Positions 41,944 through 50,068 of a DNA stretch of 50,215 nucleotides are shown here, piece by piece (position 1 is the stretch's first letter; every line of letters starts with the position of its first letter). The notes under the pieces were generated by a model. The model was given only the letters and a program-made list of their open reading frames with translations. It was not told the origin of the DNA and did no database searches. This stretch comes from RUG714 sp964623515 (GTDB taxonomy: Bacteria; Bacillota; Clostridia; Oscillospirales; Acutalibacteraceae), in contig CAZURV010000013.1 in NCBI GenBank assembly GCA_964623515.1, positions 1 through 50,215 on the forward strand, written 5' to 3'. A program made the position numbers and the translations under genes.

Positions 41944-42636
41944 ATGACTATTTCAAAAGAAGTAGAGGAAATGTGCAAAGTTAAAAAAGGTCCGAATCAC
42001 GGTCCTGCTCCGATTCCTGAAGAAGGCAAATGGATTAAGTCTTATGATATAAAAGACATTTCCGGTTTTTCGCACGGCGTTGGCTGGTGTGCGCCTCAAC
42101 AGGGAGCCTGCAAACTTTCACTGAATGTAAAAGAGGGTATCGTTAAGGAAGCACTTATTGAAACAATCGGATGTTCCGGAATGACGCATTCAGCAGCAAT
42201 GGCGGCGGAGATACTTCCCGGCAAAACACTGCTTGAATGCTTGAATACAGACCTGGTATGCGACGCGATTAACGTTGCAATGAGGGAAATCTTCAAACAG
42301 CTTGCTTACGGACGTTCACAGTCTGCCTTTTCTGAAGACGGACTTGCGGTTGGCGCGGCTCTTGAAGATCTCGGGAAAGGGCTTCGTTCCCAGGTTGGCA
42401 CTATGTTCTCCACCGAGATGAAAGGCGTTCGCTATATGGAAATGGCAGAAGGCTATGTTATTAAAATGGCACTTGACGAAGAAGGCGAAGTTATCGGCTA
42501 TCAGTTCGTTAAACTTGGAAAGATGCTGGAAGACATCCGCCACGGTATGAGCCCCAACGAGGCATACGAAAAGAACATCGGTCAGTACGGTCGTTTCGAC
42601 GGTGCCGCCAAATATATTGATCCCCGAGAGGAATAA
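41944..42636 (+). CDS. IscU/NifU-like Fe-S cluster scaffold-type protein
   Basis: 230 aa from ATG 41944 (AAAGGAG site); frame open upstream to 41890 but without a site. The Cys pattern is unusual: Cys11, GWCAPQQGACK (Cys49, Cys56) and IGCSGMTHSAAMAA (Cys77), the last like the IscU GCxxS loop, plus Cys99 and Cys106. Longer than IscU (about 130 aa). Followed 21 bp later by GGGtGRT gene, a conserved pair in Clostridia whose role is unknown. Confidence 0.8.
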   Translation: MTISKEVEEMCKVKKGPNHGPAPIPEEGKWIKSYDIKDISGFSHGVGWCAPQQGACKLSLNVKEGIVKEALIETIGCSGMTHSAAMAAEILPGKTLLECLNTDLVCDAINVAMREIFKQLAYGRSQSAFSEDGLAVGAALEDLGKGLRSQVGTMFSTEMKGVRYMEMAEGYVIKMALDEEGEVIGYQFVKLGKMLEDIRHGMSPNEAYEKNIGQYGRFDGAAKYIDPREE

Positions 42637-42657
42637 TACGAAAGGAGACATTTTAAA

Positions 42658-43665
42658 ATGAATGATGTAAAATTCGAGGGCAAGGAAAGAAGACTTGCCA
42701 AAATTGAAAAGTGTCTTGCGGAGTACGGTATTGCTTCTCTTGAAGACGCTCAAAAAATATGCCTTGATAATGGCATTGATGCAGACGCAATCGTAAAAGG
42801 CGTTCAGCCTATTGCTTTTGATAACGCAAGCTGGGCATATACGCTCGGCTGTGCAATAGCTATTAAAAAGGGTTGCTCGGCAGCGGCAGATGCCGCAGCG
42901 GCAATCGGTATCGGGCTACAGGCATTCTGCATCCCCGGTTCAGTTGCGGAACAGAGAAACGTAGGTCTCGGCCACGGCAACCTCGGTGCAAGGCTTTTAA
43001 GTGAAGAAACAGAATGCTTCGCATTCCTTGCAGGCCATGAATCTTTCGCGGCGGCAGAGGGTGCAATCGGTATTGCACGCACCGCAAACAAAGTCCGCAA
43101 AAAGCCACTTAGAGTTATACTTAACGGTCTCGGCAAAGATGCCGCATATATCATTTCCAGAATCAACGGATTCACCTATATAAAAACAGATTATAATTTC
43201 TACACGGGGGAACTTTCCGTTGTTGAAGAAAAAGCTTTTTCAAATGGTGAAAGAGCCGCTGTTAAGTGTTACGGCGCAAACGATGTTCTTGAAGGCGTTG
43301 CAATCATGAAAAAAGAAGGCGTTGACGTATCCATAACCGGTAACTCAACGAACCCCACAAGATTCCAGCATCTCGTTGCAGGAACATACAAAAAATGGTG
43401 CGGTGAAAACGGCAAGAATTATTTCTCTGTTGCCTCAGGCGGCGGTACAGGTCGTACACTTCATCCGGATAATATGGCTGCCGGTCCCGCTTCATATGGT
43501 CTTACGGACTCTATGGGACGTATGCATGGAGATGCACAGTTTGCAGGTTCTTCTTCCGTTCCGGCTCACGTGGAAATGATGGGACTTATCGGAATGGGTA
43601 ACAACCCGATGGTTGGTGCAACAGTAGCCTGTGCAGTTGCAGTAAGCGAAGCACTTAACAAATAA
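42658..43665 (+). CDS. GGGtGRT protein
   Basis: 335 aa. Named for its motif GGGTGRTLHPDNMAAGPASY, followed by DSMGRMHGDAQFAGSSSVPA. Early FDNASWAYTLGCAIAIKKGC and QAFCIPGSVAEQRNVGLGHG look like further conserved sites. Alternating hydrophobic and glycine segments suggest an alpha/beta fold; no reaction known. Strong AAAGGAGA site. Operon with the IscU-like gene suggests a metal/Fe-S or related role (inference). Confidence 0.85.
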   Translation: MNDVKFEGKERRLAKIEKCLAEYGIASLEDAQKICLDNGIDADAIVKGVQPIAFDNASWAYTLGCAIAIKKGCSAAADAAAAIGIGLQAFCIPGSVAEQRNVGLGHGNLGARLLSEETECFAFLAGHESFAAAEGAIGIARTANKVRKKPLRVILNGLGKDAAYIISRINGFTYIKTDYNFYTGELSVVEEKAFSNGERAAVKCYGANDVLEGVAIMKKEGVDVSITGNSTNPTRFQHLVAGTYKKWCGENGKNYFSVASGGGTGRTLHPDNMAAGPASYGLTDSMGRMHGDAQFAGSSSVPAHVEMMGLIGMGNNPMVGATVACAVAVSEALNK

Positions 43666-43690
43666 AAGTTTATTTATTTGAACTTTATTT

Positions 43691-43724
43691 TAAAGCTGTA
43701 TTCATTTCGGGAATACAGCTTTTG
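43691..43724 (+). terminator. Terminator after the GGGtGRT gene
   Basis: AAAGCTGTATTC-ATTTCGG-GAATACAGCTTTT hairpin, T-run overlapping its arm. Confidence 0.85.
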
Positions 43725-43940
43725 TTTATTCGATGCGGTTTTCAGGGTACAATATCCCTAAAAGCATGATTTTATTCCACATTAAAATTGAATGAATTGC
43801 ATACATTTATATTTTTTTACGTTTCTTCACTTACGTTTCAATGCATTTTCACCCAATTATCATAAAAATGGGTTATTATAATAACAAATCGGGTAAATTC
43901 CGTTTTAATCATAATAAACCCGTTTAGCATATGAAAGAAG

Positions 43941-44198
43941 GTTATAATTCAATGAATGAATTTGAAAACAAATCAGTAAATCCAAATAGCGACGAAGCAA
44001 GCGATCAAAATACACCGTCCGCAAGTGTGCCGTCGGATCCCGCCGGCTATTCTTCAACAGAGGAAGAAAGTTACAATTCAACGAATGAATTTGAAAACAA
44101 ATCAGTAAATCCAAATAGCGACGAAGCAAGCGATCAAAACATGCAATCTGCAAGTATACCGTCGGAACCCGTCAACTATTCTTCCGCAGTAAAAGGTG
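43941..44198 (+). repeat. 129-bp tandem duplication in the HtrA gene
   Basis: Unit at 43941-44069 and 44070-44198. The first 80 bases are almost identical in DNA, including an exact run of about 60 bases; the rest is diverged in part. It indicates a recent duplication. Confidence 0.85.
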
Positions 44199-45514
44199 CG
44201 GAAACAATTGCGCCTCCGGTTTATGAGGTTAAATCACAGCCGTCAGGTAGCAATTATTATCAAAATTCAACATATTCACAAAATCCCTCTTACAACAAAA
44301 CCGCATATAATTACAGCACAGGCGCTTCTTATCAGCCCTCATCGGCGAAGAAGCCCAAACACAGCGGTAAAACAGCAATTATACTTGTTCTTGCACTTCT
44401 GCTCGGCCTTTGCGGCGGAGTCGCAGGAACGTTCCTTGCAAGAGCTATAACCGGAACAACGGGATCGGTTGTTTTATGGAAAACCGCCGACACCTCCGAC
44501 ACGAAATCCTCAGCGGACGGAAGTGAAAAAACAGTTGCGGACGTTGCAGCGGGATGTAGCGCAAGCGTTGTTGAAATCACGACCGAATCCGTGCAGACAG
44601 GATCATTTTTCGGAAATTATGTTTCTTCGGGCGCAGGTTCCGGCATTATTGTTTCAAATGACGGATATATAGCGACAAACAATCATGTTATCGACGGAGC
44701 GCAAAAAGTAACCATAACCCTCAAAAGCGGAAAAGACTATACGGCAAAAATTATCGGAACGGATGAAAAAACAGATATGGCTTTGCTCAAAATCGACGCG
44801 GAAAACCTGACTCCGGTAGTTATGGCCGACAGCGATAAGCTTGTTGCGGGCGAACAAATTGTGGTTATAGGCAATCCCTTAGGTGAGCTCGGCGGATCAG
44901 TTACAACAGGAATTATTTCCGCAACGGACCGTGAAGTAACCGTTCAGAATGAAACAATGCGTCTTCTTCAAATAGACGCGGCGGTTAATCCCGGCAACTC
45001 CGGTGGCGCACTGTTTAATATGAACGGAGAACTTGTAGGTGTGGTAAACGCCAAATATGCTTCGGAAGAAGTTGAAGGTCTCGGTTTTGCAATTCCGGTA
45101 AATACCGCTAAATCCACCATTGATGATCTGCTTGAATACGGATACGTCAAAGGCAGAGCACAGCTTGGAATCACCGCGATTGAAATATCAGACGCCCAAA
45201 CGGCTCTGAGTGCGGGAGTTACCGAACTTGGCGTTTATGTTTACAGTGTAAACGAAGGTTCCGGTGCTGCCAAAGCAGGACTTCAGGCGGGCGACAGAAT
45301 TGTAAGCATAGACGGCACAGAGATTTCCACTTATGCCGAGCTGAGCAAAATTCTGGAATCCAAGAATGTGGGCGATACCGTAGAATTAAAACTCAAACGA
45401 AGCGGAAAAGAAATATCTGCCTCTTTCAAGCTGACTGAATATAATCCGAATACGCAAACAACATCTGAAGAAGCAACCACAAAAGCACAAAGCTTTTCCT
45501 ATTACGGATGGTAA
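43952..45514 (+). CDS. HtrA/DegP-type membrane serine protease
   Basis: 520 aa from ATG 43952 (AAAGAAGG upstream); ATG 43931 lacks a site. N-terminal cytosolic tail of about 140 residues contains a nearly perfect 43-residue tandem repeat (NEFENKSVNPNSDEASDQN at residues 2 and 45). One membrane helix (142-165), then trypsin-like core with His245, Asp275 and Ser350 (NPGNSGGALF), and a C-terminal PDZ domain (about 410-500). Surface quality control or regulated proteolysis. Ends in a short polar tail. Confidence 0.93.
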   Translation: MNEFENKSVNPNSDEASDQNTPSASVPSDPAGYSSTEEESYNSTNEFENKSVNPNSDEASDQNMQSASIPSEPVNYSSAVKGAETIAPPVYEVKSQPSGSNYYQNSTYSQNPSYNKTAYNYSTGASYQPSSAKKPKHSGKTAIILVLALLLGLCGGVAGTFLARAITGTTGSVVLWKTADTSDTKSSADGSEKTVADVAAGCSASVVEITTESVQTGSFFGNYVSSGAGSGIIVSNDGYIATNNHVIDGAQKVTITLKSGKDYTAKIIGTDEKTDMALLKIDAENLTPVVMADSDKLVAGEQIVVIGNPLGELGGSVTTGIISATDREVTVQNETMRLLQIDAAVNPGNSGGALFNMNGELVGVVNAKYASEEVEGLGFAIPVNTAKSTIDDLLEYGYVKGRAQLGITAIEISDAQTALSAGVTELGVYVYSVNEGSGAAKAGLQAGDRIVSIDGTEISTYAELSKILESKNVGDTVELKLKRSGKEISASFKLTEYNPNTQTTSEEATTKAQSFSYYGW

Positions 45515-45562
45515 TGACTTAACGTCTCAAGCTGTGTATGCTTTTGCACAATCAACGCATAT

Positions 45563-45593
45563 AAACCCTGACAGCTGTATATTGTCGGGGTTT
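45563..45593 (+). terminator. Probable terminator after HtrA gene
   Basis: AAACCCTGACA-GCTGTATAT-TGTCGGGGTTT hairpin with only a weak T tail. The interval to 45690 has nothing else. Confidence 0.5.
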
Positions 45594-45689
45594 AACTTTA
45601 TCCGAACGATTTTATTGGATTCAAGCATTGTAATTTCAACACACCACGCCGCATAATACATTTTTATTGTATCCTTAAAAGGAAAATGT

Positions 45690-45800
45690 TTAAACCGGAT
45701 CGGTACACTCTGTGCGAAAATAATCCATTGTTGCGTTAATGTCTGCCGAAAGAATATCTGTCATTTCGTTCCAACACTTTTCTGTGCCGTTCGTGTTCAT
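45690..45800 (-). pseudogene. Short mobile-element-type remnant
   Basis: 36 aa, MNTNGTEKCWNEMTDILSAD then INATMDYFRTECTDPV. The chain looks coding but is tiny, and the next minus-strand frame nearby (to 45978) also breaks off, as in decayed genes. It lies just downstream of the small conjugative-element gene at 45830. Confidence 0.35.
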
Positions 45801-45829
45801 ATATCGCCCTTTTTTTACTTGTCCCCATA

Positions 45830-46066
45830 TCACTCCGCCTGCTTTCGCTTATGGACATAGGTAGTCCAATCGGGTAGGTGATGGAAGCGTGTATAACGCT
45901 CATATTGACCAAAAATCTTTTGATTATACGAGCCCACAAGGACATCGTCAACTGCATCGATGTATCGCCACTCTGCAATCAGCTTGTTTCTCAGATTGTT
46001 TAGGCTGTTGATGATCATTCTCCGCTTGTATTCGTCAATCGCTATATAGTATTTTGGATTTCGCAT
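45830..46066 (-). CDS. Small conjugative-element-associated protein, altered C-terminus
   Basis: 78 aa. MRNPKYYIAIDEYKRRMIIN, SLNNLRNKLIAEWRYIDAVD resembles a small protein carried by Tn916/ICE-type elements of Clostridia (recognised pattern, function unknown). After 'AVDDVL' the sequence departs from that family and ends GQYERYTRFHHLPDWTTYVH-KRKQAE, so the 3' half looks joined to another frame or gene. Strong AAGGAGG site at ATG 46066. No transposase nearby. Confidence 0.55.
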   Translation of the reverse strand: MRNPKYYIAIDEYKRRMIINSLNNLRNKLIAEWRYIDAVDDVLVGSYNQKIFGQYERYTRFHHLPDWTTYVHKRKQAE

Positions 46067-46143
46067 ATCGTTTGACCTCCTTCGTCTACATTGTAGCAAA
46101 GAGAATTTTTTTGGCGAATGTACGTTTAGATTTCTGAATAAAG

Positions 46144-46185
46144 AAAGCCGGCGTGGAAAGCATCTCTGCCTTTCACGCCGGCTTT
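46144..46185. terminator. Bidirectional terminator
   Basis: AAAGCCGGCGTGGAAAG-N9-CTTTCACGCCGGCTTTT, 17-bp stem flanked by A and T runs. It fits the end of the minus-strand tcdA transcript. Confidence 0.85.
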
Positions 46186-46333
46186 TGCCTTTGCAACGCC
46201 CATAAAAGTTGTGTTTGATTGTTGTTTTCAAATTCCGATGTCTTCGGTGGTGTTAGATTGTGAACAGCCGTTTTTTATAGATATCAAAATTCAAAATCTT
46301 ATTTGATTATGCAAGTCGTATAAAACCATATCT

Positions 46334-47062
46334 TTATATATTTTCATTAAATCCCGTCAAGTCTTTAACAACTTCACCCGCAATAATCAAGCCTGCGGTA
46401 GCGGGAACAAACGAATTGCTGCCGGGAACTCTTAAAGCAGACGAATCATCCGGATTCTGTTTGGCAGACATCTGCGGCTTCAAAGGCAATTCCTTGGAAT
46501 ATACCGTTTTTAAATGTTTTACACCCCTTTTTTTTAGTTCCCGGCGCATAACCCGGGCAAGAGGACACACAGAAGTGTTGTAAATATCGGCAACCTCCAG
46601 TGCAGTCGGATCTATTTTATTTCCGGTTCCCATAGAACTAATCACCGGAACCCCTAAAGCTTCCGCATGGGTTACGATTTCTATCTTCCCGGAAACGGTA
46701 TCTATGGCATCAACAACATAATCATACCGGCTGAAATCCATCAAATCAGCAGTTTCGGGCATATAAAAAATTTTATAGGTATGTACTTCCGCTGACGGAT
46801 TTATCTGCATAATGCGATTTTTCGCCGCATCGATCTTCAACTCGCCCATTGTTTGTTCCGTTGCAATAATCTGACGATTGATATTGCTTAAACTTACCTT
46901 GTCATTATCAATCAAATCCAGCCTGCCGACTCCGCACCGTGCAAGAGCCTCCACAACATAGCCTCCTACTCCGCCGACGCCGAAAACGGCAACACAGGAC
47001 ACTGCAAGTTTTCTCATCGCTTCTTTCCCGAAAATCATTTCTGTCCTTGAAAATCTGCCCAT
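46334..47062 (-). CDS. tcdA: tRNA threonylcarbamoyladenosine dehydratase
   Basis: 242 aa. E1-like adenylating enzyme converting t6A to cyclic ct6A on tRNA. Nucleotide loop VFGVGGVGGYVVEALARCGV (about 27-46), then DNDKVSLSNINRQIIATEQT and a YDYVVDAIDTVSGKIEIV adenylation region, KIDPTALEVADIYNTSVCPL. ATG 47062 has GGCGG before it; GTG 47068 is the other option. Alone on the minus strand. Confidence 0.88.
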   Translation of the reverse strand: MGRFSRTEMIFGKEAMRKLAVSCVAVFGVGGVGGYVVEALARCGVGRLDLIDNDKVSLSNINRQIIATEQTMGELKIDAAKNRIMQINPSAEVHTYKIFYMPETADLMDFSRYDYVVDAIDTVSGKIEIVTHAEALGVPVISSMGTGNKIDPTALEVADIYNTSVCPLARVMRRELKKRGVKHLKTVYSKELPLKPQMSAKQNPDDSSALRVPGSNSFVPATAGLIIAGEVVKDLTGFNENI

Positions 47063-47206
47063 AAACACCGCCTGTTAATTATTCTTTTAATTCTAAAAAT
47101 CTAATCGGAGCAATGCCCGTCTGACGGATTCCATACTCCGGCATGCTACAATATAACTCTTTTAAGCTATTATATCCGTTTTTCGCGTTTTCAGTAAAGC
47201 GCCTTC

Positions 47207-47472
47207 TTATTCTTTCTCATTTTTAAAGTCTGGAATTGCTTTTGCATTGTCAATCTTGTCAATCGTAGCGCAGATATAAGCAGCATTATCTTTTCCCGCA
47301 AATATCCTCTGCCGGCTATAAAATCAACCCGCTCTATTTCTTTTTCTCATGTTCCGAAAGATCTTTCCGTTAAAAATGGGTGAATTTTGTCTACGGGGTA
47401 ATTATTATCCTCGGGAAAAGCACACCATTCAAAGTCATCGTCAGCAAGTTTAAAAATATAAACCTTTGTCAT
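47207..47472 (-). pseudogene. Frameshifted small gene of unknown family
   Basis: Starting at ATG 47472 the frame reads MTKVYIFKLADDDFEWCAFP, EDNNYPVDKIHPFLTERSFG and stops at 47347. In another frame the 3' end continues FAGKDNAAYICATIDKIDNA, KAIPDFKNEKE-stop (47207). Both halves look coding. No family recognised. Remainder of 47069-47206 is unremarkable. Confidence 0.4.
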
Positions 47473-47506
47473 TGGTCCCAAATTTGTCAAACTATCATTG
47501 CCGCCT

Positions 47507-47682
47507 TTTTAAATCGGAGCAGTGCCCCGTCAAGCTCGCTTGAAACGGGGCTTGCGAACGATTGCAACCTGCGCATGGAGCGTTCGCTCCTCAGGGTTTC
47601 AGTGGGAGATTATCACTCCCGCTGAAATTCTGAAATGAACCCTGCCGCCTAAGAGGCGGGGGACATCGGCGAATAAGTTATA
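47507..47682 (+). repeat. Structured interspersed repeat, copy C (about 175 bp)
   Basis: Same strand as copies A and B and equally organised. First stem is best here: GCCCCGT/ACGGGGC. Second hairpin GGAGCG-TT-CGCTCC differs in loop from B. Third stem has a U-G pair where A has U-A and B has C-G. A GGAGG follows it at the right end, as in copy A, though no plus-strand gene follows. Confidence 0.8.
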
Positions 47683-47740
47683 AGCGGAGGAACATAATAT
47701 TTTTTGCATCTACAGAAGACTGCTCTGTCGATGGGAACCT

Positions 47741-48838
47741 TTACTTCTCTTTATGTTTTTTAAAAATGGATACCGCATATATGCCAGACAGCAACGCACC
47801 GCCCATGCACACCAGCATTATCATATTTAACGGACTGCTGTCTCCGGTGCTTGGCGTTGAGGTAACAGCCGCAGTGGTTTGTTCCTCTTTATCGGAAACT
47901 GTTGCCGAAGTTGTACTCTCGCCCGTTGTTTGCCCGGCAGTCGTCTTTTCCGCATCTTCGTTTGCAATCCTTTCATAGTACTCCAGCGCCATCAGCGCGT
48001 CCTTTGCGGCATAAGCGCTTTCCTCTCCATCATACAAATATGTGCCGTCCTTGCCTGCAAACGTCTGAAGCAAATCATATGTTTCATCCGCACCGTCAAA
48101 ATCCTCATAAATGCTTTTCGCCATCAAAACATATGCCGTGGAATCTGCATTCGGGGTATTGTATTCCTCGCTGTAAAAATAACCGTTTGTAGCGCGGTAC
48201 TTTTCAATCTGCTTAAATACATCTTCCTCAACCGCTACCGCATTATCGTCAAAATCCAAACCACGCGTAGAGCCGAGCGCAGAAAGGAACGCCGCATCGT
48301 TATCGCAGGAATATCCCCAGTAATTGCAGCCGCTTCCGATTTCATAAAGTTTGATCAAATCATCAAATATCTTTGTTTCAAACGTTTCAAACGTCTCGTC
48401 TTCAAGATAATAACTAGCTTCAAACATCAACCTGTAATTATAAACGCTCTCCGCTTGTCCATCGGACGAAGCATAAAGTTCCGCAAGATCAACCGTTTCG
48501 CCGTTAAGCGAAAGCCCGCTTACATCATAACCGCTTTCGGAATAGCAAAGCAGAACGCATGCCAGCGTGTATGAATTAAGCGGCGTGCCGTTTTTTAAAG
48601 CTTCCGCAAATGACGTGCTGAATTTTTCAAACTTACTCTGCGTATCTAAGCCGGAACGAATGTAAAGCAGAAAATCCGATGCACTCGTATAGGTGAAATC
48701 CTTATCTTTAAAAAGATATTCCGCTGTAGCTTTTATTTGATTCTGCACTTCTTTTTTACTTCCGCCCGCCGCAAACGCATCTACCGAAACGGAACAAATA
48801 ATCAGCATCGCGCACAAAACCGAAATTACTTTTTTCAT
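47741..48838 (-). CDS. Sortase-anchored alpha/alpha-toroid protein, putative cobalamin-binding partner
   Basis: 365 aa. Signal peptide 1-23, then about 270 residues of paired helices with squalene-cyclase/transcobalamin-type repeats, e.g. LNSYTLACVLLCYSESGYDV and FKQIEKYRATNGYFYSEEYN followed by TPNADSTAYVLMAKSIYEDF. A Thr-rich stalk, TPSTG (328-332), a membrane helix and KKHKEK form a sorting signal of the (S/T/N)PxTG kind. Cotranscribed after the DUF4430 lipoprotein and under a B12 riboswitch. The helical toroid is the N-terminal domain of intrinsic factor; function inferred. Confidence 0.78.
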   Translation of the reverse strand: MKKVISVLCAMLIICSVSVDAFAAGGSKKEVQNQIKATAEYLFKDKDFTYTSASDFLLYIRSGLDTQSKFEKFSTSFAEALKNGTPLNSYTLACVLLCYSESGYDVSGLSLNGETVDLAELYASSDGQAESVYNYRLMFEASYYLEDETFETFETKIFDDLIKLYEIGSGCNYWGYSCDNDAAFLSALGSTRGLDFDDNAVAVEEDVFKQIEKYRATNGYFYSEEYNTPNADSTAYVLMAKSIYEDFDGADETYDLLQTFAGKDGTYLYDGEESAYAAKDALMALEYYERIANEDAEKTTAGQTTGESTTSATVSDKEEQTTAAVTSTPSTGDSSPLNMIMLVCMGGALLSGIYAVSIFKKHKEK

Positions 48839-48897
48839 TTTTAATCCTCCTTAAATGAACCTTGATTACATAAAGTCCCCGGCATTTTGCCGAAACC

Positions 48898-49587
48898 TTA
48901 ACTTACCGAATAAATAAACACAATATTATCTCCGTTATTCAGTTTATATTTACCGCAGCTTTTGGATGGATACGACCCGTTTACCATGTATTTCCAACCG
49001 CTGTATTGCCCCCTGTCCTTTTCCGATAAACCGCCAATCCCTTTAATATAAACCCCGTACTGTGAGTCAACGGCGTTCAACGCTATTCCCCTTGCTGTGC
49101 ATAACTGCTTCAGTGCGTCATACACCGTCGAGCCGGATTTTAAATTAAGAGAAACATTTTTAACCAAATAACTCTTTGTTCCGTCATCATATTTCATTGC
49201 CGCAGTCCAGTCCACGGTAAGCGTACAGCGTATCTCCGAGTTTTCTGTATGCACCGCTGTCGTTTTCGCTTTTGTCGTATTCTTGACGGCTGCTTTCGTT
49301 TCGGATTTGTTTGAACTGTCCGCCTTTGTTCCGGAAGTTGTTGACGTGCTCTTCTTTTTATCGGATGCAGATGTCGTCCCTGTGCTCTTTCCGTTTGATT
49401 TTTCCGAAACGGAATTTTTCTTTGCCTCTGTTTTTTCGGTCGAATTCGTCTGCTGAGAATCTGTTCCCGCAGATGATGAACCCGTTGTTTCCGCCTGTAG
49501 AGATGCGGAAGCATTTTTATTTTTTCCTGCGGAGCAGCCGCTTAAAACCAAAAGTAGCGCTAATAATACAGGAATAAATTTTTTCAT
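48898..49587 (-). CDS. DUF4430 (transcobalamin C-domain-like) lipoprotein
   Basis: 229 aa. Lipobox LVLSGC (Cys18) followed by a Ser/Thr/Lys-rich linker of about 95 residues, then DUF4430: CTLTVDWTAAMKYDDGTKSY, LKSGSTVYDALKQLCTARGI, and GRQYSGWKYMVNGSYPS-class ending (actual: RGQYSGWKYMVNGSYPSKSC) NNGDNIVFIYSVS. This beta domain is the C-terminal part of transcobalamin/intrinsic factor. First gene behind the cobalamin riboswitch, followed by the toroid gene. Surface corrinoid capture is inferred. Confidence 0.85.
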   Translation of the reverse strand: MKKFIPVLLALLLVLSGCSAGKNKNASASLQAETTGSSSAGTDSQQTNSTEKTEAKKNSVSEKSNGKSTGTTSASDKKKSTSTTSGTKADSSNKSETKAAVKNTTKAKTTAVHTENSEIRCTLTVDWTAAMKYDDGTKSYLVKNVSLNLKSGSTVYDALKQLCTARGIALNAVDSQYGVYIKGIGGLSEKDRGQYSGWKYMVNGSYPSKSCGKYKLNNGDNIVFIYSVS

Positions 49588-49621
49588 AAAAAAACACCCC
49601 CTGCAAACAGAACAAGGGTGT
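49586..49621 (-). terminator. Expression-platform hairpin overlapping the ribosome site
   Basis: Minus-strand ACACCCTTG...CAGGGGGTGT followed by TTTTTTT and then the ATG. The 3' arm includes GGGGGTG, which also serves as ribosome site. So one hairpin could end transcription and hide translation start. GGGCAGG at about 49640 could compete by pairing with the CCTGCC of the B12 box. Confidence 0.6.
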
Positions 49622-49680
49622 AAATTGAAAAAATGATTTGTCTTTCCCCCTGCCCAAAAGATAATTACAGCAAAAATTAA

Positions 49681-49886
49681 GGCAGGTATCCTGGCTTATG
49701 AGGGATAAATCCCGAAGCGCCTTCTCGTTTCCGATGGCTTAAGCTTCTTCAGACAATAAATAAAAACACAAATCTCTGCGAATTTAAATTTCTGTTCATT
49801 GTCTTATTCAATCACAGTAATGGCGGTTGCGGCGGATTTTCACCGCCTTCCGGTTTAATTCCTTTCGAAAACCTTAACCGTATTCA
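49681..49886 (-). promoter_or_regulatory. Cobalamin riboswitch
   Basis: Minus strand from AAAGGAATTAAACCGGAAGG (near 49880) through GGCGGTGAAAATCCGCCGCA to the B12 box AGCCAGGATACCTGCC (49696-49681). These are the conserved cores of the cobalamin aptamer (GGTGAAAATCC and GCCAGGATACCTGCC). It controls the DUF4430 and toroid genes. Confidence 0.93.
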
Positions 49887-49901
49887 CTTTTATCCGATAA
49901 A

Positions 49902-49930
49902 ATCATATCATATCTCGCACAGTATTGCAA
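49902..49930 (-). promoter_or_regulatory. Promoter of the riboswitch transcript
   Basis: TTGCAA (49930-49925), 17-bp spacer, TATGAT (49907-49902) on the minus strand, just upstream of the aptamer. Confidence 0.65.
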
Positions 49931-50068
49931 GAAATATTTCTTTCCTATTTACGTATTCTGCTTGTTGTTACATTAAAAGTATTCTCTGAAATGTTATTTT
50001 CTCTGCATTATTGTTCATAGAAAGGCTAGACGCATCTTGAGAGTTTTCCTCCCCCAATTGTCACGCTA

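Noticed and set aside
47380..47625. 81-aa frame over repeat copy C
   Set aside because: Same reason as copy B; its first half is antisense to the frameshifted remnant.
47879..48574. 231-aa plus frame opposite the toroid gene
   Set aside because: Shadow; the minus-strand protein has signal peptide, repeats and sorting motif.
49594..49621. Simple terminator of an upstream gene
   Set aside because: No gene lies upstream on that strand within reach; it sits between the riboswitch and its gene, so it is the expression platform.
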